Below, piece by piece: positions 35,008 through 44,666 of a stretch of 64,000 nt of DNA. Both the position numbers and the translations under genes were made by a program. The stretch is from Amycolatopsis endophytica (GTDB lineage: Bacteria > Actinomycetota > Actinomycetes > Mycobacteriales > Pseudonocardiaceae). The notes beneath the pieces are model-generated. The model was not told the DNA's origin and did no database searches. It saw only the letters and a program-made list of their open reading frames with translations. How positions within the stretch are numbered: the first letter of the stretch is position 1; each line of letters starts with the position of its first letter. Location: NCBI RefSeq assembly GCF_013410405.1, contig NZ_JACCFK010000001.1, positions 2,914,001-2,978,000 on the forward strand, in the 5' to 3' direction.

Positions 35008-35631
35008 ATGACCGAGGACCTGTGGCCGCTGGTGCACGCCGAGCGGGCCGCGCTGGCGGATGATCTTTCTCGTCTGGACGACCAGCGTTGGGGGACGCCG
35101 TCGCTGTGCAGTGGGCTGACGGTGCGCGAGGTGCTCGCGCACCTCACCGCTTCGGCGAGCCTGACCCCGGTCCGGTGGCTGGCGGGGGTGATCCGTTGCC
35201 GCTTCGACTTCGACAAGCAGGTCGCCCTGCAGATCGCCAGGCACCTCGGCGATTCGCCGGGAGACACCTTCGCGCGGTTCCGCGGGGTGCTGACCAGCCG
35301 GACGAAGCCGCCGCTGCCGGTGATCGCCCTGCTCGGCGAAACGGTCGTGCACGGCGAGGACATCCGGCGTCCGCTGGGTGTTTCGCGCGCCTACCCGCCC
35401 GAGGTGCTGGCCCGGGTCGCCGGGTACTACGCGGGCACCGACCTCGTCGTGGTCGCGAAGGGCCGGATCAACGGCCTGCGGCTGGTGGCCACGGACGGCG
35501 CGTTCACCAGCGGCGACGGGCCGCTGGTGTCCGGCTCCACGCTGGCGCTGATCATGGCCATGACCGGCCGTGGCGCCTACTGCGACGAACTCGACGGCGA
35601 CGGGGTCGCGCTGCTGCGGGGCCGCTGCTAG
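35008..35631 (+). CDS. Mycothiol-dependent maleylpyruvate isomerase-family protein
   Basis: A 207-residue protein of the TIGR03083/DinB-like fold. WGTPSLCSGLTVREVLAHLTASA is the family helix with the metal-binding histidine (REVLAHL), and GETVVHGEDIRRPL supplies another (HGED). Members use mycothiol as cofactor for cis-trans isomerisation or thiol transfer, which fits an organism with mshB, but the substrate is unknown. The ATG is two bases after manA. It converges on an AsnC-type regulator, overlapping by four bases. Probably an accessory insertion in the man-sah block. Confidence 0.82.
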   Translation: MTEDLWPLVHAERAALADDLSRLDDQRWGTPSLCSGLTVREVLAHLTASASLTPVRWLAGVIRCRFDFDKQVALQIARHLGDSPGDTFARFRGVLTSRTKPPLPVIALLGETVVHGEDIRRPLGVSRAYPPEVLARVAGYYAGTDLVVVAKGRINGLRLVATDGAFTSGDGPLVSGSTLALIMAMTGRGAYCDELDGDGVALLRGRC

Positions 35632-36089
35632 GCGGGGTCGATCACGCGGCTGCGGATGTGTTCGTAAATGACGTTGGTGCGGACGTCGGCGACCTCCTGG
35701 CGCTGGGTCAGCCGGTCGATGACGAAGGCGTACAGGCTGTCGTTGTCGGGGACCGCGACGTGCACCAGGAAGTCCTCGCCGCCGGTCACCACGAACACAC
35801 CGACGGTTTCCGGTAGCAGCGTCGCCCATTCCCGGAACGCTTCGATGACCGGCCGGGACGGCGGGCGGATCCGGACCGCGATGAGCGCCTGCACCGGACG
35901 GCCGATCTTGCCCAGGTCGAGGTCGACGTTGTAGCCGCGGATCACGCCGCGCTCGCGCAGGGCGCGCACCCGCTCCAGCGACGTCGACGGCGAAACGTGC
36001 GTCGCCGCGGCCAGTTCGCGGTTGGTGCGCCGCCCGTCGCGCTGCAGTTCCCGCAGCAGCGCCTGATCTAGTTCGTCCAACCCGGCCAA
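35628..36089 (-). CDS. Lrp/AsnC-family regulator
   Basis: A 153-residue regulator. The N-terminal helix-turn-helix (LDELDQALLRELQRDGRR and ATHVSPSTSLERVRALRERGVI) is followed by the RAM ligand-binding domain from about residue 65, with VVTGGEDFLVHVAV as its typical strand. It probably senses an amino acid and controls the divergent DUF2000 gene or itself through the palindrome between them. GTG start; Shine-Dalgarno weak. Such regulators often accompany a DUF2000 or LysE gene. Confidence 0.9.
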   Translation of the reverse strand: MAGLDELDQALLRELQRDGRRTNRELAAATHVSPSTSLERVRALRERGVIRGYNVDLDLGKIGRPVQALIAVRIRPPSRPVIEAFREWATLLPETVGVFVVTGGEDFLVHVAVPDNDSLYAFVIDRLTQRQEVADVRTNVIYEHIRSRVIDPA

Positions 36090-36114
36090 ATCCGGCCTCC
36101 CGTCGAATTAAGTT

Positions 36115-36134
36115 CGGCATTGCTGGCGATGCCG
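36115..36134. promoter_or_regulatory. Palindrome between the AsnC regulator and DUF2000 gene
   Basis: CGGCAT (36115-36120) and ATGCCG (36129-36134) form an inverted repeat with an eight-base spacer, between divergent genes. A candidate Lrp/AsnC operator; the arms are short. Confidence 0.35.
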
Positions 36135-36160
36135 CAGATCTCTGCCTAGCTTAGGCGTCT

Positions 36161-36619
36161 GTGAGCACAGAACATCAGGTCGAGGTTCAACTCGACGCCA
36201 CCACCCGCACGGCCAAGGTGAAGTGGGTGATCGTCGCCGACCCGTCGCTGGGGCCGGGTCTGGTCGCGAACGCCACCGCCTGCCTGGGCGCCGCCGTCGG
36301 CAAGGTGATGCCGGAGCTGGTCGGCCCCGACGTCACCGACGCCTCGGCACGCCCGCACACCGGACTGCCCTGGACCGGCTGCTCGATCCTGGCGGCGGAT
36401 GCGGCGAAGCTGCTGCAGATCCGCACGAAGGCGGCCAACCGCGAGGGGATCTTCATCGCCGACATGTCCAAGCACGCGCAGGCCAGCCGCTCCTACACCG
36501 AGTACACCGAGGCGATGGCGAACACCGACGAAGAGGCGTTCGAGTACTACGCGGTCGCCCTGGTCGGCCCGCGCAACAAGATCGACAAGCTCGTTGGCGG
36601 ACTCCCGCTGCTGCGCTGA
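36161..36619 (+). CDS. DUF2000 family protein
   Basis: A 152-residue protein with the DUF2000 pattern: KWVIVADPSLGPGLVANATACLGAAVGK at the start and YVEYTE-like TEYTEAMANTDEEAF near 120. The fold resembles the peptidyl-tRNA hydrolase 2 family, but no activity is established. Transcribed divergently from the AsnC-type gene, with which it is often paired. GTG start; no clear ribosome-binding site, so leaderless initiation is possible. Confidence 0.82.
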   Translation: MSTEHQVEVQLDATTRTAKVKWVIVADPSLGPGLVANATACLGAAVGKVMPELVGPDVTDASARPHTGLPWTGCSILAADAAKLLQIRTKAANREGIFIADMSKHAQASRSYTEYTEAMANTDEEAFEYYAVALVGPRNKIDKLVGGLPLLR

Positions 36620-36675
36620 CGGCCCAAGCCTTAGGCTCATCCCGACAATTCGGGAAGACTCAGCAGGGGGTCAGC

Positions 36676-37590
36676 GTGTCGGCAAGTGGCGGAACGAAGG
36701 CGATCCTCGCGGCACTCGGCGCCAACGCCGGGATTGCCGTGGCGAAGTTCGTCGGGTTCCTGGTCACCGGGTCGTCGTCCATGCTCGCCGAGTCGGTGCA
36801 CTCGCTGGCCGACACGTCCAACCAGGGCCTGCTGCTGCTCGGGCAGAAACAGGCGCGGCGGCGGGCCACCCGCGAGCACCCCTTCGGCTTCGGCCGGGAG
36901 CGGTACTTCTGGTCGTTCGTCGTGGCGCTGATGCTGTTCACGCTCGGGTCGGTGTTCGCGCTGTACGAGGGCATCCACAAGATCGAGCACCCGGAGCCGC
37001 TGACCAGTCCGCTGGTCGCGGTGGTCATCCTGGTCGTCGCGATCGGCCTGGAGAGCTACTCGTTCGTCACCGCGATCAAGGAGTCGCGCAAGATCAAGGG
37101 CGACGCGACGTGGTGGCAGTTCATCCGCCAGTCGCGGACCCCCGAGCTGCCGGTGGTGCTGCTGGAGGACACCGGCGCGCTGCTCGGCCTGGTCTTCGCG
37201 CTGGCCGGGGTCGGGCTGTCGGAACTGACCGGCGACCCGGTGTGGGACGGCATCGGCACCGTGATGATCGGCGCGCTGCTCGGCATCATCGCGATCATCC
37301 TCATCGTCGAGATGAAGAGCCTGCTGATCGGCGAGGGCGCCACCGACCGCGAACTGACGAGCATCGTGGACGCGCTGACCGGCGGCCGGGTCGAGCGGGT
37401 GATCCACATCCGCACCCAGTACCTGGGCCCGGACGAGCTGCTGGTCGCCGCGAAGCTCGCGCTCGCGCCGCGGCTGGAGCTCGCCGAGGTGGCGTCCGAG
37501 ATCGACGCCGCCGAGGCCAGGGTTCGCGAAAACGTGCCTGCCGCGCGGCTCATCTACCTCGAGCCGGACCTGGACCGTCAACCTGTCTGA
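36676..37590 (+). CDS. Cation diffusion facilitator (CDF) transporter
   Basis: A 304-residue CDF protein with five or six helices. It has MLAESVHSLADTSNQGLLLLG (about 37-57), carrying the HSLAD metal-site motif, HPFGFGRERYFWSF, and the later LLEDTGALLGLVFAL helix where the second metal-site acidic residue sits. A cytoplasmic ferredoxin-like C-terminal domain follows (about 225-300). It exports Zn2+, Co2+ or similar divalent metals in exchange for protons. GTG start with GGGGGT upstream. A CDF gene between manA and sahH is also found in Streptomyces as I recall. Confidence 0.9.
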   Translation: MSASGGTKAILAALGANAGIAVAKFVGFLVTGSSSMLAESVHSLADTSNQGLLLLGQKQARRRATREHPFGFGRERYFWSFVVALMLFTLGSVFALYEGIHKIEHPEPLTSPLVAVVILVVAIGLESYSFVTAIKESRKIKGDATWWQFIRQSRTPELPVVLLEDTGALLGLVFALAGVGLSELTGDPVWDGIGTVMIGALLGIIAIILIVEMKSLLIGEGATDRELTSIVDALTGGRVERVIHIRTQYLGPDELLVAAKLALAPRLELAEVASEIDAAEARVRENVPAARLIYLEPDLDRQPV

Positions 37591-37670
37591 CCTCCGATTC
37601 GCCTGCTCCACCCGTTCGGGTTAAGGTGACCAACCGGACCTGAGACCCAGGACACCGGGAGGAGACACCC

Positions 37671-39203
37671 TTGCCAGGCAACGGGCTGTGGCGCACGAAG
37701 TCGATCGAGCAGTCTATTAAGGACACCGACGAGCCGGACACGAGGTTGCGCCGCAACCTGTCCGCTTGGGACCTCACGGTGTTCGGCGTAGCGGTCGTGA
37801 TCGGCGCCGGCATCTTCACGCTGACCGCTCGCACGGCGGGCGACTACGCCGGACCCTCGGTGTCGCTGGCGTTCGTGTTCGCCGCGATCGCGTGCGGGCT
37901 CGCGGCGCTGTGCTACGCCGAGTTCGCCTCGACGGTGCCGGTGGCGGGAAGCGCGTACACGTTCTCCTACGCCACGTTCGGCGAGTTCATGGCCTGGATC
38001 ATCGGCTGGGATCTGGTGCTGGAACTGGCCGTCGGCGCGGCCGCGGTGTCCAAGGGCTGGTCGGTCTACCTGGAGACGGTGCTCGGCTACATCTTCGGCG
38101 ACGGCGCGAAGACGACGTTCGACATCGGCGGCGTCACGATCGACTGGGGCGCGCTGATCCTGGTGCTCGCGCTCGCCGCGGTGCTGACCATCGGCACGAA
38201 GCTGTCCTCCCGGGTGTCGATGGTGATCACCGCGGTCAAGGTCGGCATCGTCCTGTTCGTCATCGTGCTCGGCCTGTTCTACATCAAGGGCGACAACTAC
38301 ACGCCCTACATCCCGCCGGGCGCCGGGGCGTCCGCGGGCGAGAGTGGTGTGGACCAGTCGCTGTTCTCGGTGATCGCGGGCGGGGCGAGCAGCTCGTTCG
38401 GCATGTTCGGTCTGCTGGCCGGTGCTTCGCTGGTGTTCTTCGCGTTCATCGGGTTCGACATCGTGGCCACCACGGCGGAGGAGACGAAGAACCCGCAGCG
38501 CTCGGTGCCGCGCGGCATCTTCGGGTCGCTGGCGATCGTCACGGTGCTGTACGTGGCGGTGTCGCTGGTGGTCGTCGGGATGGTGCCCTACACGGAGCTG
38601 GCGACCGACGCCGGCGACGGCAGCCACAAGACGCTGGCGACGGCGTTCGCCGCGAACGGCGTCAACTGGGCGGCGAACGTGATCTCGATCGGTGCGCTGG
38701 CCGGTCTGACGACCGTGGTGATGGTACTGATGCTCGGCCAGGTCCGCGTCCTCTACGCGATGTCGCGCGACGGCCTGCTGCCGCGTGGCCTGGCCAGGAC
38801 GAGCGAGCGCGGAACGCCGTCGCGGGCGACGATGCTGGTCGGCCTGCTGGTCGCCATCGCCGCGACCTTCTTCCCGGCGGACAAGCTGGAGGAGATGGTC
38901 AACGTCGGCACGCTGTTCGCGTTCGTCCTGGTGTCCGCGGGTGTGCTGGTGCTGCGCCGGACGCGCCCGGACCTGCCGCGCGCGTTCCGCGTGCCGTGGG
39001 TGCCGGTGGTGCCGATCGTCGCGATCCTGGCCTGCCTGTGGCTGATGCTGAACCTGACCGTGCTGACCTGGCTGCGGTTCCTGGCGTGGATGGTGCTCGG
39101 CGTGGTCATCTACTTCGCCTACAGCAGGCGGCATTCCCTGCTCGGCAAGCGGGCCACGGAAACCCCGATGCCGGTCGACGGCGCCGATCCGAAGAAGCCC
39201 TAG
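37671..39203 (+). CDS. Cationic amino acid permease (APC superfamily)
   Basis: A 510-residue transporter with about 12 helices. The APC signature GVAVVIGAGIFTL lies in helix 1 (about residues 42-54), VAGSAYTFSYATFGEFMAWIIGWDL in helix 3, and FFAFIGFDIVATTAEETKNPQRSVPRG in the helix 6 region. These match the CAT-type family. The orthologue in M. tuberculosis (Rv3253c) is called a cationic amino acid transporter, and position fits. TTG start: GGAGGAGA lies about six bases ahead and the N-terminus fits the family. It converges on the large membrane protein gene. Confidence 0.88.
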   Translation: MPGNGLWRTKSIEQSIKDTDEPDTRLRRNLSAWDLTVFGVAVVIGAGIFTLTARTAGDYAGPSVSLAFVFAAIACGLAALCYAEFASTVPVAGSAYTFSYATFGEFMAWIIGWDLVLELAVGAAAVSKGWSVYLETVLGYIFGDGAKTTFDIGGVTIDWGALILVLALAAVLTIGTKLSSRVSMVITAVKVGIVLFVIVLGLFYIKGDNYTPYIPPGAGASAGESGVDQSLFSVIAGGASSSFGMFGLLAGASLVFFAFIGFDIVATTAEETKNPQRSVPRGIFGSLAIVTVLYVAVSLVVVGMVPYTELATDAGDGSHKTLATAFAANGVNWAANVISIGALAGLTTVVMVLMLGQVRVLYAMSRDGLLPRGLARTSERGTPSRATMLVGLLVAIAATFFPADKLEEMVNVGTLFAFVLVSAGVLVLRRTRPDLPRAFRVPWVPVVPIVAILACLWLMLNLTVLTWLRFLAWMVLGVVIYFAYSRRHSLLGKRATETPMPVDGADPKKP

Positions 39204-39273
39204 TCCTTCGACAGCGGAGCCGCCTCGCCACCCGAGCAGCTTGCACCGCCACCCGCACCGGGAAGCAAGCTGT

Positions 39274-41574
39274 TCAGCGTGCCAAATTCAGGTGGAACCG
39301 GGGGAGGTCGGGGAACAGGGGAACCTGCTCGGCCTCCCCGCGGACCGGTTTGCCGGGGAACTCCAGCCCCGCCGCGATCGCGACGGCCTGGTCCCATTCG
39401 GGGTCGACGAGGTAGTCGGCGTGCCCGAGCACCCCGGCGGCCCAGCGGCGGGCGCCCGACGGTGGGTGCACCGGGTCCGGCAGCCAGTGGTCACCGCCGA
39501 GGACGAGGGCTCCGGTGGGTCCCGGTGCCGCGGGTGGCAGCGCGCCCCAGCCGCCCTCCGGCAGGTAGCCCTCACCGGTCAGCTTGTCGCCGTCGACCTG
39601 GTGGCGCCACGTCGTGACGCCACCGCCGAAGATGTCCGTGCCCCGGGCCAGCCCGCGCCACCGTCCGTCGAGCGAACCGTGCAGCGCCGCGAGCGCGGCG
39701 TGCGGCAGCACCGCGGGAAAGGCCCGCTGGTAGCCCCACTGCAACGGTGAACCCGCGCTGAGCAGGCCGACCCGTTCCCGCTCGGCAGGCGTCAGGGTGT
39801 GCACGAGCCGCGCGGTCGCGATCACCGCCAGCACGCTGCCCAGCTTCTCGCCGCCCAGCACGACCCGCGTGTTCGGTTCGGTTAGGTGCTCCTTCGCGCG
39901 GGCCGCGAGGTCCGGAACCACTTTCAGCGCGTAACACGGCGGTACCGCCGGATGCGCCGCGCGCGGCCAGAAGCACACGAGATCCGCCAGCGCGCCCAGG
40001 TGCCGGTTGCGGCCCGGCTTCGTCGCGGCGGTGTAGACCACCCGCAGCAGCCCGACGGCCAGCACGCCGAGACCGAACACGCCGACCCCGGACAGCGTGT
40101 CCAGCCAGGCGGGCAGCGCGCCGAACCCGTACCAGGCGGCCAGCAGCGCCGCGCCGCCCAGCGACAGCCCGGCGATGACGCCGAGCGCCAGGTGGTGCAG
40201 GTGCCGCCGTTCCCACGCCGACCGCGCCCACGCGGCCGCCGCGGCCTGCTCGTCCGCCGGTGACTGCAGCATTCGCACGACGTCCGGGACGCCGCGACGG
40301 CGCCGCCGCAACGGCACACCGACCGCGAAACCGAGCACGCCCAGCACGACGGCGAGCACCAGACCGGCGCCCCACAGCGACGTCACCAGCCGGTAGCTGT
40401 CCGGCAGCCGGACATCGCCGGTGCCGGCCAGCCGTCGCAGCCCGGTCGCCAGCCCCGCCCCGAACCCGCCGCCGAGCAGCGCGGCCAGGGCGAGCGCGGG
40501 CGCCGCCGCCCAGCCACCCGCCCACGGCCGCAACCGCCGCGGCAGCTCCCGCCAGGTCCGGCGGGCCAGCAGCGCGGACGGAACCAGCAGCAGGGCGAAC
40601 ACCAGCCACGCGCCGATCAGGGCCGCGCCGACGCCTTCGACCGTCGCGTCCGAGCCGGTCGCGACCCCGCCGCGCGCGCCGACCGCGACCAGCAGCGCGG
40701 CCGACACCCACAACAGCCCGCCGCGAGCCCACTTCGGCAGTTCACGGACCCCCGTCGCCGTGGTCACGAGAGCCACGCCGATCAGCACCAGCGAAGCGGC
40801 CCACAGAAGGCGTGCGGTGACGTCGCCGGGAACCACGAACGGCCCGCCCATCGCGAGCAGGCCCACCGTGCCCAGCGCGGCGACCGCGTGCAGGCAGCGC
40901 AGCACCGGCGAATCCGTGTCGCCGCGCAGGACGTCACCGGGCAACGTGTCGCCGGGCGGCGGGGGCTGGTGCGCGCGCACGGTCCAGTTCGTCCCGGACA
41001 CCCGGTACAGCACGAAGACCACCACGGCCGCGGGCAGCAGACCCGCGCCGAGGCGGACCTGGCCGACATCGCGCACCCAGCCCGGCAGCCAGGTCAGGCA
41101 CTGCCGCCCCGGCGCCAGGCACTGCGCCGCGAACAGGTCCAGTGTGACGACGGCGACCTGCGCGATGAGCAACATGGTCAGCAGCAGTGCCGCGATCCGC
41201 AGCACACCGCGGCACAGCCCGCCGAGGACCGCGGCCGCGCGACTGCCGCCCGGAACCGGCGGCAGCATCCAGTGCGCCACGTTGGCGAGCGAGAACGGGA
41301 ACAGCAGCGCCCACGCGGCCTTCGCGGCGCCGCCGGAGGTCATGCCGCTCCACAGGTAACCCTCGAGGGTGCGGGGGACCGACCGGCCGAGCGCGGGGAG
41401 CACCGGGCCGGGCGCGGGACGCCGCAGCCGGTCCGACGGGCGGATGATCCGGCCCACACCGTCCCCGGCGACTTCCACCGTGCCGGCGGCGTCCAGCAGC
41501 TCTTCGCCGCTGGTACCGGACAGGCCCGGCACGCGTAGTTCGACCACTCGGGTGTCGGGACCAGGAAGCGGCAC
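39274..41574 (-). CDS. Multi-span membrane protein with degenerate lipase-like domain
   Basis: A 766-residue protein. The N-terminal about 85 residues are cytosolic. About 10-12 helices follow in two clusters (roughly 86-420 and 455-530). The C-terminal third reads like an alpha/beta-hydrolase of the lipase type: VVLGGEKLGSVLAV at the nucleophile elbow, LLSAGSPLQWGYQRAFP, WRGLARGTDIFGGGV and HADYLVDPEWDQAV. The elbow should be G-x-S-x-G but is G-E-K-L-G, with Lys577 at the serine position. The domain is therefore probably not catalytic, or it uses another residue. Start ATG with AAAGGAGA upstream. Function unknown; envelope lipid handling is a guess. Confidence 0.7.
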   Translation of the reverse strand: MPLPGPDTRVVELRVPGLSGTSGEELLDAAGTVEVAGDGVGRIIRPSDRLRRPAPGPVLPALGRSVPRTLEGYLWSGMTSGGAAKAAWALLFPFSLANVAHWMLPPVPGGSRAAAVLGGLCRGVLRIAALLLTMLLIAQVAVVTLDLFAAQCLAPGRQCLTWLPGWVRDVGQVRLGAGLLPAAVVVFVLYRVSGTNWTVRAHQPPPPGDTLPGDVLRGDTDSPVLRCLHAVAALGTVGLLAMGGPFVVPGDVTARLLWAASLVLIGVALVTTATGVRELPKWARGGLLWVSAALLVAVGARGGVATGSDATVEGVGAALIGAWLVFALLLVPSALLARRTWRELPRRLRPWAGGWAAAPALALAALLGGGFGAGLATGLRRLAGTGDVRLPDSYRLVTSLWGAGLVLAVVLGVLGFAVGVPLRRRRRGVPDVVRMLQSPADEQAAAAAWARSAWERRHLHHLALGVIAGLSLGGAALLAAWYGFGALPAWLDTLSGVGVFGLGVLAVGLLRVVYTAATKPGRNRHLGALADLVCFWPRAAHPAVPPCYALKVVPDLAARAKEHLTEPNTRVVLGGEKLGSVLAVIATARLVHTLTPAERERVGLLSAGSPLQWGYQRAFPAVLPHAALAALHGSLDGRWRGLARGTDIFGGGVTTWRHQVDGDKLTGEGYLPEGGWGALPPAAPGPTGALVLGGDHWLPDPVHPPSGARRWAAGVLGHADYLVDPEWDQAVAIAAGLEFPGKPVRGEAEQVPLFPDLPRFHLNLAR

Positions 41575-41660
41575 GTCGGCTGTCTCCTTTTCCGGGTGTC
41601 CTGCGATGAACGGACAACGGTACTGTTCAGGTGGAGCCGATCGTTGGAGGAAATGCCGCT

Positions 41661-43133
<1,473 letters not shown>

Positions 43134-43154
43134 CCGCGTCCTGCCGCTCTGCGG

Positions 43155-43184
43155 TGCTATCATCCGTTCGGGTTTGTGATAGCA
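43155..43184 (+). promoter_or_regulatory. VapBC operator: 8-bp inverted repeat
   Basis: TGCTATCA (43155-43162) and TGATAGCA (43177-43184) are perfect inverted repeats with a 14-base spacer, ending eight bases before the antitoxin GTG. TAGCAT near 43180 could be a -10 for a leaderless transcript. RHH-type antitoxins bind such repeats to repress their operon. Confidence 0.7.
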
Positions 43185-43191
43185 TCGTGGG

Positions 43192-43482
43192 GTGAAGCAG
43201 CAACTGATCCTCAGGGTCGACCCCGAACTGCACACCCGGTTGAAGGCCAGAGCCGAGGCCGAGGGGCGCAGCGTGAACGAACTGGCCACGGAGTGGCTCC
43301 GCGCCGGCGTGGGACAAGAGGAGACGCCGCAGGAGTGGCACCGGCGGCTCCTCGCAGATGGGAAGCTCGTCACCTTCGAGCCCGACGGGCCCGCTCCGGG
43401 CCACGACGAACTTGAGCGCGTGTCGGCGGGATGGGGTACCTCGGTGAGCGAGGCCCTGGACTGGACGCGTGGTGAGTGGTGA
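43192..43482 (+). CDS. Ribbon-helix-helix antitoxin of a VapBC pair
   Basis: A 96-residue protein. The N-terminal segment QLILRVDPELHTRLKARAEAEGRSVNEL is a ribbon-helix-helix (CopG/Arc-like) DNA-binding motif, followed by an acidic region that should bind the toxin. GTG start, possibly leaderless. The toxin gene overlaps by four bases. Together with the perfect operator upstream it forms a self-contained module inserted between sahH and tmk, genes that lie close together in mycobacteria. Confidence 0.85.
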   Translation: MKQQLILRVDPELHTRLKARAEAEGRSVNELATEWLRAGVGQEETPQEWHRRLLADGKLVTFEPDGPAPGHDELERVSAGWGTSVSEALDWTRGEW

Positions 43483-43922
43483 CCGTCGTCTACGCCGACA
43501 CGAGTGCGATCGTCACCGCTTACCTCGCGGACGAACCCGGACACGCCGAGCTGCGTGAGCTGTTGCTGAGCGGGCGTTGCAGGGTGCTCACGAGCGAACT
43601 CGCCCGCGTCGAGTTCGCCAGCGCCATGACCACCGCGAAGCGTGCGGGCCGCATCCCCGACGGACGCCAGTTCCTGAACCAGTTCGACGTAGACGCCCGG
43701 TCCGAGCTGCTCGGGGTCATTCCCTTGGTGCCGTCCCGGATCCTGCCCGCCGCACGGCGGCTCGTGACCGAGAACCACCCGCTGCGGACCCTGGATGCCA
43801 TCCATCTCGCGGTGGCTCTGAACGACACCGTGCCGCTGACCCGCGGCGAGCCGGTCGTGATGGTCACCCGTGATCAGCGCCAGGCCGAGGCGGCCAAGGC
43901 CCACGGCCTGGAAGTGCGCTGA
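43479..43922 (+). CDS. vapC: PIN-domain ribonuclease toxin (second VapC)
   Basis: A 147-residue PIN protein. Acidic residues are intact: Asp7 in VVYADTS, Glu in LARVEFASA (about 47), Asp in LRTLDAIHLAVAL (about 107) and Asp in MVTRDQRQAEAA (about 131). It should cleave RNA when the antitoxin is lost. It is not closely similar to the other PIN protein at 12 kb, so the two pairs were probably gained separately. GTG overlaps the antitoxin stop (GTGA). tmk starts 23 bases later. Confidence 0.88.
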   Translation: MTVVYADTSAIVTAYLADEPGHAELRELLLSGRCRVLTSELARVEFASAMTTAKRAGRIPDGRQFLNQFDVDARSELLGVIPLVPSRILPAARRLVTENHPLRTLDAIHLAVALNDTVPLTRGEPVVMVTRDQRQAEAAKAHGLEVR

Positions 43923-43945
43923 CGGCATCCCGTTAACCTGACCGC

Positions 43946-44593
43946 GTGGGAAAACTCGTGGTCATCGAGGGGCTCGACGGGGCGGGCAAGCGCACGCTGG
44001 CCGACGGCCTCACCAAGGCGTTGCACGACCAGGGGCACACGGTCGCCACCTTCGCCTTCCCCCGGTACGGCCGCAGCGTCCACGCCGATCTGGTCCGCGA
44101 GGGCCTGCACCGCCGTCACGGGGACCTCACCGACTCCGTCTACGGCATGGGCCTGCTCTACGCCCTCGACCGCCGCGAAGCCGCGCCCGAAATCCGCGCC
44201 GGCCTGTACACCCACGACGTCGTCCTGCTCGACCGGTATGTCGCCTCGAACGCCGCCTACGGCGCGGCCCGCCTGCGGCAGCGCGCCGACGGCGAGTTCG
44301 TCCGCTGGGTTCGGGAGATCGAGATCGACCGTTTCGGCCTGCCGGTCCCGGACGCGCAGATCCTGCTGAAAGTCCCGACCGCCGTCGCCGCCGAGCGGGC
44401 CGAGAAGCGGGCCGCCGCGGAGGCCGGCCGGGCCAAGGACGCCTACGAGTCCGACGACGACCTCCAGGCCCGCTGCGCGGCCGTCTACGACGAGCTCGCC
44501 GCGCTGTCCTGGTTGTCCGGTTGGCGGGTCGTGGACGGCGCGGCGGGCGTCGACCACGGTGCCCTCGTCGGCGGGCTGGTCCATCCGGGCTAA
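43946..44593 (+). CDS. tmk: Thymidylate kinase
   Basis: A 215-residue P-loop kinase. Walker A is EGLDGAGKRT (residues 8-17), the DR-motif region LLDRYVASNAAYG (about 94-106), and a lid-like AEKRAAAEAGRAKDAYESDDDL around 150. It phosphorylates dTMP to dTDP, essential for DNA synthesis. GTG start. In mycobacteria it sits directly before mtrA, as here. The 73-base gap to mtrA contains a long inverted repeat. Confidence 0.93.
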   Translation: MGKLVVIEGLDGAGKRTLADGLTKALHDQGHTVATFAFPRYGRSVHADLVREGLHRRHGDLTDSVYGMGLLYALDRREAAPEIRAGLYTHDVVLLDRYVASNAAYGAARLRQRADGEFVRWVREIEIDRFGLPVPDAQILLKVPTAVAAERAEKRAAAEAGRAKDAYESDDDLQARCAAVYDELAALSWLSGWRVVDGAAGVDHGALVGGLVHPG

Positions 44594-44604
44594 CCGGCGT
44601 GCGG

Positions 44605-44640
44605 GTTCGTGAGCCGTTCGCAGGGTCGGCCGTCACGAAC
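44605..44640. repeat. Inverted repeat between tmk and mtrA
   Basis: GTTCGTGA (44605-44612) and TCACGAAC (44633-44640) are perfect complements around a 20-base spacer that itself contains weak GCCG/CGGC pairing. There is no T tract. It may be the tmk terminator or a protein site in the mtrA promoter; sequence alone cannot decide. Confidence 0.5.
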
Positions 44641-44666
44641 GGTCTCCGTAGTGCGAATATGTGGTC

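Noticed and set aside
39237..39272. CAGCTTGC/GCAAGCTG hairpin between the permease and the large membrane protein gene
   Set aside because: The 8-bp arms have a 20-base loop and no T tract; too weak to list as a terminator.
41575..41660. SAM or SAH riboswitch before sahH
   Set aside because: The 86-base gap is too short and has none of the conserved core bases I would expect.
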